Shown piece after piece: positions 35,370 through 46,429 of a stretch of DNA of 64,000 nt; the stretch's first letter is position 1, and every line of letters begins with the position of its first letter. The notes beneath the pieces are model-generated. The model ran no database searches and had not been told where the DNA came from. It worked only from the letters and a program-made list of their open reading frames with translations. Origin of the DNA: Gari tellinella (lineage: Eukaryota > Mollusca > Bivalvia > Cardiida > Psammobiidae); contig OV277858.1 in assembly GCA_922989275.2 (NCBI GenBank), positions 1,178,001-1,242,000 of the forward strand. Reading direction: 5' to 3'. The translations under genes were made by a program, and so were the position numbers.

Positions 35370-35790
35370 CTTTAGCTCACCTGAACAAAGCTAATGGCAG
35401 TTACTATGATCGACTTTTTCCGACGCTCGCTCGTCCGTGGTTTACGTACTTACGTCCACAATTTCTTGTGAACACATTGCAGGCCACAGTTATAAGCGAA
35501 TCTTCTTCAAATTTCACCAAAATGTTGTTCTTTATAAACTCCAGGTCATTTTTGAAGATACATGTATGTCATGTCGGATCAAAAATTGGTCATTAGGTCA
35601 AGTTTTAGAAAAGCGTATGAACTCTCTCGAGGCCACATTAGTGGGTCAATGTTGTTATTGACAAAATATTTGCAAAGTTAGCAAATAGATCATGTCGTAT
35701 CAAAAAGTAGACCTCTAGGTCAAATCCTTGATACTATACCACCCACAAGAAAAACGATCGGCTTAAACATACTTAGGTGAGCGAATTCAG
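35370..35790. mobile_element. Short inverted-repeat element nested in the Harbinger-like element
   Basis: Opens with TTTAGCTCACCTGA and closes with ACTTAGGTGAGCGAA, giving an inverted pair AGCTCACCT / AGGTGAGC. Its interior (TCTTCTTCAAATTTCACCAAAATGTTGTTC) has no coding content. Probably a MITE; no target duplication was fixed. Confidence 0.5.
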
Positions 35791-36830
35791 GACCACTATG
35801 ACCCTCTTGATGATTCTATTGCTAACATTATGCCCCAGAAAACAAGCATTTAGATACTGCCAAAATCTCCAACCAGCAAATGTCCAGATAAAACGGGTAC
35901 CATGAACTCTATTCTCGTACTCGGGATTCTCATCTGGTCCTTCTACCGTCTCCAATATCCGGAAAGCCAATTAAACTGGAATACCTAGCTGATGTACTGT
36001 AGTAGATATTCTCCATATCTTTCTTTTATATAACTGAGGTCAAGGACAACGTTACAGTAGAGTTTAAATGGTTCACAACCCATCAAAACCTAAATATGTA
36101 CTCATATAAAAATATGGAAATATGTCGTTTAGAAAACTAAGATCCGAAAACATTTATTTAATGATTGAGTTCGAAGGTCAAGGTAAACGCGAGCGGAAAA
36201 TGGTTCGCGAAACTCCACTATTTACAGATGTACTGACACCCAAAGTTTGGTTAATCTGAAGTGTAATACCGGTAGCAGATATGCTCTTGAAAAGCTTTTT
36301 TCTATAATTTGTGTCAAAATTGAAGGTCAAAGGTACATAGTGCACAGTACTCTGTTATAAGATGAAGTATACATACACTAACACTGGTATCCCTAGTTCA
36401 CAAAAGTGAGGTCAAAGGTAGAGGTCACCTTGTTCTCAAAAGTGTATGATATTCACACATCAGATTTGACAACTCTAGATGATGTTGTATAGAATATATG
36501 ACACAGGCAAGATGTTTTCTATAAACTAGATTAAAGGTCAAGGTCACATTGACCTGAAATAGACTTTGCATCCATAACTTATGTTGTATAGAAAATATAC
36601 CCTGAAGAAACGGGACACGGAGTGCGGGACACAACTATCTTCGAGAGCATAAAAGTAGCATTTTGTAGTGATAGAACAACGAGTACGTTGGTTTTTACAT
36701 GCGTACATGCTTGTAGTTAATAGCTCCACAAAAATGAGGAAACACCAATTTACTTTGAACTATTTATTGAAGTGTCCTAATGATGGCCCTTGATGAATTG
36801 GACATTGTACACAAAACGTACTAATTTCTG
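35791..36830. other. Repeat-like filler without recognised features
   Basis: Several stretches with GAAGGTCAAGG or GAGGTCAAGGACA spaced by one to two hundred bases (about 36040, 36175, 36320, 36410, 36535), suggesting a decayed tandem repeat. No gene or terminal repeat identified. Confidence 0.4.
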
Positions 36831-37169
36831 TCATTATCCAATTATATCGGTACCATCGAGTGGCGATCGTATACTGATTGAATAGGGATCGGCTTGAGAT
36901 CGGGTAGAGATCAAGATGATCGTGTTCATCGCGTAAATATCGGGAATCAGTCTAGGTGATCGAGAAGAGGTCGGGTATTGGTCGAGTAGAGGTCGTATAG
37001 TGGTCGACAAGGGTCTTTTGATGGTCTGGTATAGATCGTATATGATCGAGTAACGATCGAAATGCCGTCGAGTAGGACCCGCGGCCAGCATTATGCTCGA
37101 ACTTGGTCGGGAAAATTCGCGAGTCGGGGCGATCGAGGTACTAAGATCGGCAATGTGAACGTACCTTAA

Positions 37170-37660
37170 CGTTTATCCTGGAAATCTGCTTAAATATCTA
37201 TTAAAACCATACTTGAAATTTAGGAAATAGATCATACCACTATACATAAATTAACACCCAGAACATAATTATACAGATGAATTTAGTCATTGCAGGTCAA
37301 AAGCAACACAGAAAGCTCCTGAAAAGCCTTCTGCATAACTTTTGTCCTGGATTGAGCAGTTATCTATGCAGATCATGCAGGTCAAAAACAACACAGAAAG
37401 CTGATAAAAGAGATTTAAATATCAATTTTGTCAATGCGGGTCAAAAGCAACACCGAAAGCTCCTGGCTAAGCCTTCCACATAATTTTTGTCCTGGATTGT
37501 GCAGTTATCCAAGCAGACCATACAGGTCAAAAGCAACACAGAAAGCTGATGAAAAAGCTTTGTGCATATTTTTTATCCTGGCAATCTGCCGTAAGATCTA
37601 TTAAAGCCATACTTTTAATTTGGAAAGTAGATCTTACCACTATACATACAGTACTGTTTA
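37170..37660. repeat. Interspersed CAGGTCAAAAGCAACACAG repeat cluster (last)
   Basis: Resumes after the TAA of the Harbinger-like element with GTTTATCCTGG and carries four core motifs (about 37294, 37378, 37437, 37527), ending in TCTTACCACTATACATA, as the cluster at about 5800 does. Confidence 0.8.
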
Positions 37661-37674
37661 AGCTAAAGTATACA

Positions 37675-37835
37675 CAAAGTGCACTGCCAGTGCACTGGGG
37701 TTAAACTGACAGTGCACTGAGAGTAAACTAATTTTGCACTGACAGTGCACTGAGAGTGCACTGATAGTGCACTGGGATTTCAATATCAAACTGATAGTGC
37801 ACTATCAGTTTAAACCAGGTAACTAGCAGTGCACT
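37675..37835. repeat. Cluster of CAGTGCACTG palindromes
   Basis: About nine copies of AGTGCACT or the full 10-bp palindrome CAGTGCACTG occur in about 160 bp with irregular spacing, plus GTTTAAAC-type ends. The segment from 37793 (CTGATAGTGCACTATCAG) is itself an 18-bp palindrome. Confidence 0.85.
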
Positions 37836-38318
37836 GGTGAATGACTACAGCTTTGAATTTAGAGCTGCAGTTTTTTATTATACATGAATACCAGTTTACG
37901 CATACATGTATAATATATGTTTTAGACCTTTTTCAATATTTAAACATTGGACAAGACTACACAGGTGTAATTTTTATGTCATGAATATTCTGCAAAAACA
38001 TTGTATAATTTAACAACCAAAATAATTTATTATTGCCTAAAATCACTTCTCCTAAAATAGGAACTCTGTCACTTTTAATCAAGCAATACAAGCAGATGGT
38101 AACTAAAAGCAGACTGAAAGTAAAGCAGAATGTGCCTTAAGGCGCATTCTGATTAAATGCAACCTGCTTTAAGTCATTCAAAACTTCAAAACTAGCAACA
38201 GGCTAATAGGAGAATGGGTTAAATGTGCCATAAACTAAAGAGCGTACATGTCCATATAACATGCTGTAATGTTGTCGTACCAGTGTTAATTCTATAAGCT
38301 GTAGCTGCAGCATTTTAA
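37836..38318. repeat. AT-rich stretch with a truncated hairpin MITE
   Basis: Mostly featureless to about 38090. Then comes the conserved hairpin of the TTAA MITE family (AAAGTAAAGCAGAATGTGCC / GGCGCATTCTGATTAAATGC) and a terminal AGGAGAATGGGTTAA near 38220; the opposite end is not clear. Confidence 0.5.
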
Positions 38319-38539
38319 CCCATTACCCAATAAACGTGACTTTTTACGCCTATAATTTATTCCTCCTCTGAAAAAAATCCCTTTTATATGACAAAAATAT
38401 TGTATGTCCTAGCAGATAGTAGCTTAAAGCAGGCTTAAAGTTAAGCAGAATGCCTCTTAAGGTGCATTCTGCATTACTTTCAACTTGCTTTAAGTGATCA
38501 TCTTTCTTTCAAACTTCAAACAAGCTATGGGGTAATGGG
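38319..38539. mobile_element. TTAA MITE (221 bp)
   Basis: TTAA at 38315-38318 and 38540-38543; ends CCCATTACCCAATA and, reverse complemented, CCCATTACCCCATAG. It holds an ATTCCTCCTCTGAA motif and the central hairpin AGCAGAATGCC...GGTGCATTCTGC. Same family as 42196-42439 and, by its ends, 31095-33577. Confidence 0.82.
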
Positions 38540-38543
38540 TTAA

Positions 38544-39112
38544 GGAAACTAATCCGTCCCTCATCATGGATCCCCATATCACAGCTCGATACTTAAGTGT
38601 GTAAGTTTGTATATAATCACAATGCGATGATTTAACAAAGTTCATACAAGGAACTAGCACTATTTATTCTATTCATATACAAGTAGGTATATACCAGTGT
38701 AAGTGTATAGTACACAGTTTGCAGCACAAGACGTGTGAAATATTTTATTGTATAATAAGATTATAATATGTTATACAATTATGCTACATGCATGTGTAAT
38801 ATAGATGTAAATATGTGGGTATGTACATAATTACTATAAACATATGCAGTAATAAGATTAGTTTGAACTGTATCTATCAAACATAACGAATGTTTACTCC
38901 GCTTTCGAGCGATACTCTGGACAGAAGGCCCAGGGTGTAGTAACGATAGCGGTTTAGCTTATTTTAGCTTGATAAGTCCATCCATCGGACACAAACCTAC
39001 CTCTAGGATTTCTTGTCAAAAGTGTTATATTTATATATAGAGATTTGTAATCACTAGAAACTGTAAAGTTTATGTGAAATAAAAGTATGTTCTGTTCTGT
39101 TCTGTTCTGTTC
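38544..39112 (+). mobile_element. Non-LTR retroposon 3' end with (TGTTC)n tail
   Basis: AAATAAAAGTATGTTCTG is followed by four or five TGTTC repeats ending at 39112, a tail pattern of LINEs or SINEs with simple-repeat ends. The upstream 500 bp has no ORF and is presumably 3' UTR. The 5' edge is not visible; it adjoins the TTAA MITE. Confidence 0.55.
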
Positions 39113-40690
39113 TTATACTTTCTGATAAGGGCACCCTTATCAAATTCCTTATCAATTATCACAGTAGGGTACTAATTGATAGATATGCATCAATCTAGGG
39201 GATTAAAGATAGTTGTTGCAATTAACACTTACCCCTGTTGATCACGACTTGATTGTTAAGTGAAAAAAGTGGATTCAGATCAGACGCTGCATTACATTGC
39301 GTCTGATCTGGATCCAAACTGTTTTACATTCGACTTTCTGAACTATAAAAAATGCACAAATCTTATTAAATATTTTTTTTGCATACAACAATATCAAAGC
39401 AGACAATATTACTGCAGTAGAAGGGTTAAGCATACATCAATTTTATCTGCAGAATAAAATTATTGCAAACCTGATCAGAATGATCCTTCAGGAAACCTCT
39501 GATCCGGTCTACACTGTTTGCATAGGACTAGTATGCTTTATAAGGGTACACTTTTAAAGACAAATAATATACTTTTAAGATATTTTTATCCTTTAATTTC
39601 GAAATCTTAGGATTCTCCATGATCAACTTATAGCATCCCCTTATCAGATGGCAGCTTAACCCATTACCTCATAGCTTGTTTCTAGTGATATGTGACCACT
39701 AAAATCAGGTTGAAAGTAAAGCAGAATGCGCCCTAAGGTGCATTCTGCTTTATTTTCAGCCTGCTTTGAGCTATTATATGCTAGAATATAGGGGTTCTCT
39801 CCTCCTGATAAATTTCACTATACATTTAACCTGTACTTAAAGGCACACTGTGAATTGCGATATGCAACAATAAATTGTGCATATTTTTCAGTTTCTTAAT
39901 TTTAAGTCTCAAGTTCTGATAAAGTAATTAGCCTTTGATTTAGAGATCTTAGAAAAGAGAGTTTACTGCTCTTTCAAACTTTTAACAATCAAGGAATAAT
40001 TCATTGAAGAAGCACTGATCTCCATTAACCCATACCCCATAGCCTGTTTCTAGTTTTGAATACAGTTGACCACTAAAAGCAGGTTGCAAGTAAAGCAGAA
40101 TGGGCCTTAAAGCCAATATCTGATAGGATATAGAATAGATTTATTTCCATCAGTGGAGGACTAAATTAAAGACGTAAAAATGTGTTGTATGGGCTAATCG
40201 GTTAAATATCATTCAAGTTATTCAAATGAATGTATTTATTTTGATAAATATTCATTATTGTATAAATTGAGACTATTTTCTTCACTGGAGGAATAAATTA
40301 GAGGCATAAAAAGGCATATTTATTGGGTAATGGGTTAAAGCAGGCTGGAAGTTAAGCAGAAGGCACATTCTACTATACTTTCAAACTGCTTTGAGTGGCC
40401 ATCTGTCTTCAAAACTAGGCAGTGGATATGGGGTAATAGGTTTAGACAAGTGGCTGCTTAGTACAATAAAAATGTTATGCATGGGATCTCTGTGTGTGGC
40501 TTTCTTAGCGGTTTAATCTGCCACCTGCCTAAATACCCAAATGCAACTTTTAACATTTATTTAATATAAGAATATTCCAGATGGGTAATTCAATTAGTAC
40601 TAATTCATAAAACAGCTCTTTTCTAAAAGTTCGATATCTAAGGACCTTTTTCATGATTTTCATTGAAAAAGGACCTTAGAGGTCGAAGTT
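39113..40690. repeat. Group of decayed TTAA MITEs with hairpins
   Basis: Pieces of the same MITE family recur. A hairpin CAGATCAGACGC / GCGTCTGATCTG followed by GGATCCAAACTGTTTT lies at 39278-39328. TTAACCCATTACCTCATAG is at about 39668 with hairpin GTAAAGCAGAATGCGCC / GGTGCATTCTGC to 39770. TTAACCCATACCCCATAG is at about 40025 with a half hairpin, and a copy at about 40275-40440 ends in GGGGTAATAGGTTTAG. The rest is AT-rich without genes. Individual edges are uncertain. Confidence 0.6.
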
Positions 40691-40704
40691 TTAGAGGTGT
40701 GTGG

Positions 40705-40835
40705 AACGCATGCCATAGGAAAAAATGCCATAGGAAAAAATGCCTTAGGAAAAATGGCCAGAGGTAAAAATGCCATAAGAAAACGGAAAATATGCCATAG
40801 GTAAAGATGCCAGAGGAAAAAATGCCATAGGTTTA
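40705..40835. repeat. Short tandem repeat, AATGCCATAGGAAAA unit
   Basis: Eight or so copies of a 14-16-bp unit (AATGCCATAGGAAAA and variants) in 130 bp. Confidence 0.85.
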
Positions 40836-41297
40836 TAAATAAAATATGAAATTTATTGTATTATAATATTTTTTATCAAGTTATAAGAACTTCTGAAGCA
40901 ACATATTGATATTTTATTTTGATAATTGAGTGAAACTTTAAAAAAAAGTTTGATAAAAGAACATAAAAATGATAAAAAAAAGACATGCTCATAGTAGACT
41001 GTCAGTGTCGGATCAGGATCCAAACTGTTTGGCATGAATACGTGTGTTTTTTATCATTTCAAAAATCAGTTAGCTAGTTAGAATAAAATTGAATGTGCCA
41101 TCACATTTCCTTACTGAAAAGTGACAAACACACATTTATTTATTTAAAAACAATGCTAAACTAGAATCTACACTGTTTTCAGAAATAGAGAAGAAATTTT
41201 CTGACAGTGACAAACAGGCATATGAGTGTATGAAATAAATAGTAAAATAAAATTGCAATCCAAATCAATTGCTTGAGTCTTCTTTCGTATTTATTTC
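40836..41297. other. No gene recognised
   Basis: AT-rich. Contains one GTCGGATCAGGATCCAAACTG segment (about 41007), a half-site of the hairpin described at 39278. Confidence 0.4.
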
Positions 41298-41749
41298 TTG
41301 TCACTTGGTGTTTATGTGATAAACAGAACACTATATTTGTGTGTTTTCAGTTTTTTCAGTAGTAAATTTATTGAACTCGTTGGATAAAACGATATGTTGC
41401 TCACCAAGGCTCGCAACATACCATTTTATGCAAATCGTTCAATAAACCCCCTCCTTAAAACACACTCATTCAATATCCTCTGTATACTTTATAACGTCAT
41501 AACACAACCGTGATACGAGCTCGCAAAATATACCAAGGTCAGATTGCTCTGTTTTAGGTGACCATTTGATTTCTTTGTATTCGATGTTTACTAGTGCAGC
41601 CCTCTGTGAACGTAATTACTGAACTAACTCAACTGAGAATTTTATGTCATAAATGAATTAAAAAATATCAACAAGGCACATGTTTGTTTTAATGCGTCAC
41701 AGTGTGGTCTATATCAGATATAAATATGAGTAATACTGTTTGTACAGAG

Positions 41750-42110
41750 TAACCTTCCTTACCTCCGAACAGCCTATATCCCAATTTCCAAAACTTCTTC
41801 GTGCTTTCAGAGTATCTCATTTATGTTGCATTCTCACACCCAAACCACGTTTCCACTTCTAACCATGCAGTGGAAATTTGTCATCATTTGTCATTTTCAA
41901 GAATTGAAGCATGTTCTTTGCGTGACCCTCTTTTGATAGATTTTCCATGACTAATGGAACCAAGTCAAATCACTTGAGCAATGTCCTGTTGCATTTCGTC
42001 ACCTTCGGAGATAGGAAAATCACCAAGCAAGTCATTGATCACATCATTGCAGCTGTCACTGGTATCATGGTTGAGCGTTTGGATGTTTTCTTTGTTCTGG
42101 TCTGGTTCTG
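41750..42110 (-). pseudogene. Possible decayed coding relic (left-arm copy)
   Basis: Reverse complement of the segment discussed at 60200-60540, with the same broken frames. No family recognised. Confidence 0.25.
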
Positions 42111-42195
42111 ATAAAAAAAGCTGTACGATATTTCTTTGGTGATTTTGAAGGCGTTGTTAAATTTCTTTTGTTCATGGTAATTTTCATTCTCTTAA

Positions 42196-42439
42196 CCCTT
42201 TCCCCAATAGAAGCGCCTTTTAGCGGATATGATTTATTCATCCGCTGAAGAAAATAGTTCCAATTTAATCAGTCATGAATATGTGTTATAGGGAATAGTT
42301 TCTATATTATAGCACACGATAGCCTAAAGCAGGCTGGAAGTAAAGCAGAATGCGCCTTAAGGCGCATTCTGCTTTACTTTCAACCTGCTTTAAGTAGTCA
42401 CCTATTTTCAATTCTAAAAATAGGCTATCAGGTAAAGGG
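42196..42439. mobile_element. TTAA MITE (244 bp) present in the left arm only
   Basis: TTAA at 42192-42195 and 42440-42443; ends CCCTTTCCCCAATAG and, reverse complemented, CCCTTTACCTGATAG. The central near-perfect hairpin has GCAGAATGCGCC / GGCGCATTCTGC with CAGGCTGGAAGTAAA / TTTACTTTCAACCTG extensions. The other arm (about 60128-60140) has GAGCCCCTTTAAGAGAATG, the uninterrupted site with one TTAA, which fixes the insertion unit exactly. Confidence 0.93.
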
Positions 42440-44144
42440 TTAAGGGGGCTCTTGAACCTAAGAGTTCGTGGCTTGTCTTGTGATTTTCCGGTCGTATTAT
42501 GTGTGTTATTATCACAGATGTCTATTTTAACATACTATACCTTTCTTGAAGCATATACATGCCGTCTGAAAAGCGGACCGTTTCCGTTCTCTCCGCTTTT
42601 TCTCTGTATTTAGCGTCTTTCGTACGCAGGTTAGAGCTCTCATTATACAAAACAGTCGTTTAAGTTTTGATCATGTTTTTAATATCTGAAATCATCTGGG
42701 GAAAAGGTGGCATAGTGCCGAAAACACAGTGTCATCCTAGGTCAGCTATATTCACACGTTTATGATGGCATTTATGTTTAACACTGCACAGGGAGCTGTA
42801 GATGCTCATGGGCGACAAAATGTTAAAACCCGGATCAAACGCGTGTCGTCTAATCAGGGATTACGATAGTTGTCCCTCAATAAGCCACCATTTCACATAT
42901 GACGTTATATGTGTAGAAATTAAGATAGTGTTATATTGCACGAGCAAAAGGAAAATTGACAATATCATCAATTATATCTTGACACGTTCTTTCGTTACCA
43001 TAAAAACAGAGCAATCTGACCATGGTATATTTTGCGATATACCACGGTTGTGATATGACGTTATAAAATATAATGGTAAATGACGTCTTGATGCATTTCT
43101 TGAGTAATGCCAATCAATTAGTCAAGATTGGTGACATATCAACATTTTATGGTAAAACCGAAAAAATCGATGTTCTACCGCGGTATATCGTCCAATATAT
43201 CTCATTCGGTAATTCAAATATGCGTCATGTAACCAGGCGGACTATGCGAGTTTAAAATAGTTTGAATCGAGGATAAGGCCCAGCATTTCACGTGGTCTGA
43301 CTCTCAATTCATATTTTGTACATAGGCCTTGTGTTCAATATATACAAGTGTGTATCCAGCTAACTGTGTTTGTCCACGATCTTTTGGTAGGTACTAAAGT
43401 ATTTCAAAAATAATAAATGAGCAAAAACAATATTTTAATAGGCATTATCAATCAGTACTTAATTTGACCATCAAATCCGCTTCCCAAGGTAGCCTCGCTC
43501 GATTTCTTATTCCCAAAGAAGCTTTCCCGTATATCTCTGATTTTACCTATTTCCATTGCGTTTTCCAGAACCAGTTGCATACAATCCGATTATTTCTCCA
43601 TTTAACAGCAAAGGTTGCTGACAATGTACCTTTAGATATACGCAAACCTAGAATTTTACCGAGAAATTGGTTTCGCTGAACACAATAGCCCTTCGTATTG
43701 CGTGCTCTCCAGCCAGTTTTCCACCGATCTAGCAAAAACACCGTATTAAATCCGCGATAAAGGTCAAACGATCAAAGCTTACTACTTTCTCGTTCGAAAT
43801 GGCCGTGGTCTCGTCACATTTGCGTGGCAGATACAATACTTACAGCTCTTTCAAAAGTTCAATCGAGGCAAAATACGTCTGGACATGGTAGCTTTTATGA
43901 CGTCAAAGTTACGTGGTATTACCACACTGATAATGTTTAAAGGCAAACAATTTAAACAGCAAACTTCGAGGGGGACGTTATCTCACTCCAATCTCGTTTT
44001 GTCCAAAAACATTGTGGGGACCTAATGATATATCCGTTTTGAGAGAGAAATTATAGGCTGCACTCTGGGGACATTTTTTCACACTGACCCTAGACTTTCT
44101 AGGGACACATCTTATTGATGTTATAAGAAAATAATGATTTAAAG

Positions 44145-44678
44145 CGACTCGCAACCAGATGGTGCATTAAAAATAGTGATTTGTAAATATGTGTCAAACG
44201 CTTATATAAATGGTAAAGAATTAGTTTAAGATAAGAAATTCTGTTTAAAAAAATGTATTTCAATAAAAACAAATATTGGTCTCTGGTGGGATTCGAACCC
44301 GGGGCCCGGCATTGACGGACAGAAGGCAAAATAGGGGAAACCGCTTAGACCAATGGACCACGGAACTATCCGTTTATCTCGGATCGATTTAACGTATTTC
44401 AATGTGTAGCGATCGAAAGTGCATACAACTTCACAATTCGGCTCGGGTTTATGTCTGAGCCCGTGTAGAGAAGCAACAACAACAACTATACCGTCTACTA
44501 GTCGGTATAGAAAAACGATGGAAAATATCTAAAAATCTAAGATTCGGTGACGATTCTTGAGACTTTTTTTGGACGGATCATATTTTTTTAATGTCAGAAG
44601 CCAAATAATGCCACAAATTTGCTTTTATTTGAGTATTTTATTTTATTTTGACAAGTACACCATCCGGTTGCGAGTCCC
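44145..44678. mobile_element. Inverted-repeat element (534 bp) in the left arm only
   Basis: TTTAAAG flanks both sides (44138-44144 and 44679-44685), and the other arm has the empty site GATTTAAAGCC (about 57375). Ends are CGACTCGCAACCAGATGG and, reverse complemented, GGGACTCGCAACCGGATGG. A 7-8-bp duplication suggests a hAT-like element. It carries a tRNA-like sequence (44282-44372). Confidence 0.85.
44282..44372 (-). other. tRNA-like SINE head
   Basis: Minus strand: TGGTCTAAGCGG resembles an A box, and GGGTTCGAATCCC about 45 bp later is a canonical B box. The two are spaced as in tRNA-derived SINEs. It lacks the stems of a working tRNA, so I call it a SINE head or tRNA relic rather than a gene. 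Confidence 0.7.
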
Positions 44679-44929
44679 TTTAAAGCCAGAGAGTTACTCT
44701 ATGCATTTATTGTTTATCCTTATCTCTCTGTTTACATGTTCGCAACTGTATAGTGTTTAAAGGAAAAAAAACGTTGTGGGGACGTTATCTCACACCATTC
44801 TCCCTATGTCCCTATACAGTGTGGGGACCTAATGGTATCCTTTATTTTGAGAGAAATTCTAAGCTCCACTCTAGGAACGATGTCTCAAACAGTCCCTAGT
44901 CTTTATAGGGACACATTTTTATGCCCCCA

Positions 44930-45655
44930 GCGGGGCGACATATAGTGACCACACTGTCTGTCCGTCCGCCCTTCCGTCCGTTACACTGTACGTGTCCTCT
45001 CTCTAACTGAAATAGTTTTCTACTGATTTTTCCAAACTTCCTCGAAATGTTTAAATGTATAAAATCTCGGTCAAGTTCGATAACCAGAAAAACCGCATGA
45101 GGCATTTCTGAGTTATGGCCCTTGAATTGGTAAATTATCATTTGTTTCCGTGTCCGCTTCCTAACTCAACTAGTTTTGATTTGTGTTTTATAAAACTTTC
45201 TCAAAATGTTAATAGGCATAATATCTCGATCAAGTTTGACAACTAGACGAATTGAATTAGACATTACTGAGTTATGGTCCTTGAATTAGTAAACAATTGC
45301 ATAGTTTAAGTATGCCCGCTCTCTAACTCCAACATATTTCAATTGATTTTCACCAAACATCTTCAACTTGTTTTTACGCATAAAATCTTGGTCAAGTTTG
45401 ATAACCAGACGAATTGCTTAAGGCATTTCTGAGTGATGGCCCTTGAATCGTTAAAATTTGCTTTTTTTAACCACGTCCGCTCTCTAACTTAAACAGTTTT
45501 AAATTGATTTTCAACAAACTGCTGCATTAATTTTATACCCATACTATCTCGGTCAATTTCGATATCCAGATGAATCAAAATATGCATATCTGATTTAGGG
45601 CCTTTGACTGAGGTCAAAATGCTTTTTTTAAGCATGTCCGCCCTCCTACTCAAAC
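44930..45655. repeat. About 160-bp tandem repeat, four units
   Basis: Units start with TCTCTAACT or a close variant (about 44999, 45161, 45320, 45480), and most contain AAATCTCGGTCAAGTTCGAT and GGCATTTCTGAGTTATGGCC or close variants. It follows a GTCTGTCCGTCCG end and TATGCCCCCAGCGGGGCGAC. Only the first unit is shared with the right arm. The same unit, inverted, makes the larger array at 62140-63830. Confidence 0.85.
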
Positions 45656-45660
45656 ACATA

Positions 45661-46124
45661 GGTTTAATAATAAGAAAAGAGTTTGTAGTTTCCATAACTA
45701 CTTTTTATACATAAGAGGAGATCATGTTTTTTATTATATTTTCAGTACGTGTTTCGAATCAGCTCTATTTTTGATATCTTATCTAATAATAACATTTAAA
45801 ACTGTGCAGTGTTTGCATAATTGTCTTATTGTATTTGACAGAAAATTTCATAATCTTATTCAAAATGATAAAGTCGTAATAAAAATTATAGCATCAAATT
45901 GTGTTTAGAAAATTAACTCAAATATACACAAAAAGGTCCAATATCCTCGAAGAGGGGTCATTTAGGTTCATGTTGGGGCTGATCGAGTTATGCAATCTTA
46001 TCGTGCATAATATCACAATGTCGGCAAATAATGGGTCTTTAAAATGATAGATCACACATGCATTTTGCACATATAATACTGAAGTTATTGATCCAGTATC
46101 AAAATTTTTTGAACTACCCTCGTA
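45661..46124. mobile_element. Half copy of the mariner-type MITE
   Basis: Homologous to 18890-19354: GGTTTAATAATAA, AGTTTCCATAACTACTTTT, GGGGTCATTTAGGTTCATGTT, ending GAACTACCCTCGTA at 46124. The left half is missing, and the copy is absent from the right arm. Confidence 0.8.
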
Positions 46125-46429
46125 TCTCCTTTATGTTGAGAAACATTCTCAGCTGCACTCTGGGAATGATGTCCATGTGTTCCTAGACTTTCTAGGGACA
46201 CATCTTTTTTCTTTTCGAAAGAGATTATCTACGGGTTTAAAGCAAGTTTTAAGATATGCAGTGTGCATAAAGGATCCCATCTATAACTTTTTATCTGTGA
46301 ATAGATTTCAAATTAACCTGTCAAAAATAATCGACATACAAATACACTGTGTCGCGTTCAACTTTTTTGTCAATAGGTCAAAGGCCAAGGTCACGAATTT
46401 CGGGTCCCGTCTGTAACGTCTTTATCTAT

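Larger units (their letters stand above)
33798..37166. mobile_element. PIF/Harbinger-like element (3.4 kb), non-autonomous
   Basis: TAA duplication at 33795-33797 and 37167-37169; the empty site TGCATAACGTTTATCCTGG is rebuilt when one copy is removed. Inverted ends share AGGTNCGTTCACATTGCCGA. Subterminal regions on both sides (33830-34340 and 36840-37150) are dense in GATCGAG/CTCGATC-type motifs. A 3-bp TWA duplication and GTTCACA ends are typical of PIF/Harbinger. No transposase was found; the middle is filled by other repeats. Confidence 0.82.

Noticed and set aside
42802..43255. Short frames in the inverted arms that look conserved in both copies (also 59295-59477, 43464-43679 and 58871-59086)
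   Set aside because: Similarity follows from the duplication itself; the third copy at 61620-62130 does not keep the frames, and no family is recognised.
44282..44372. Functional tRNA gene
   Set aside because: A and B boxes are present, but the acceptor and anticodon stems do not form; better read as a SINE head.
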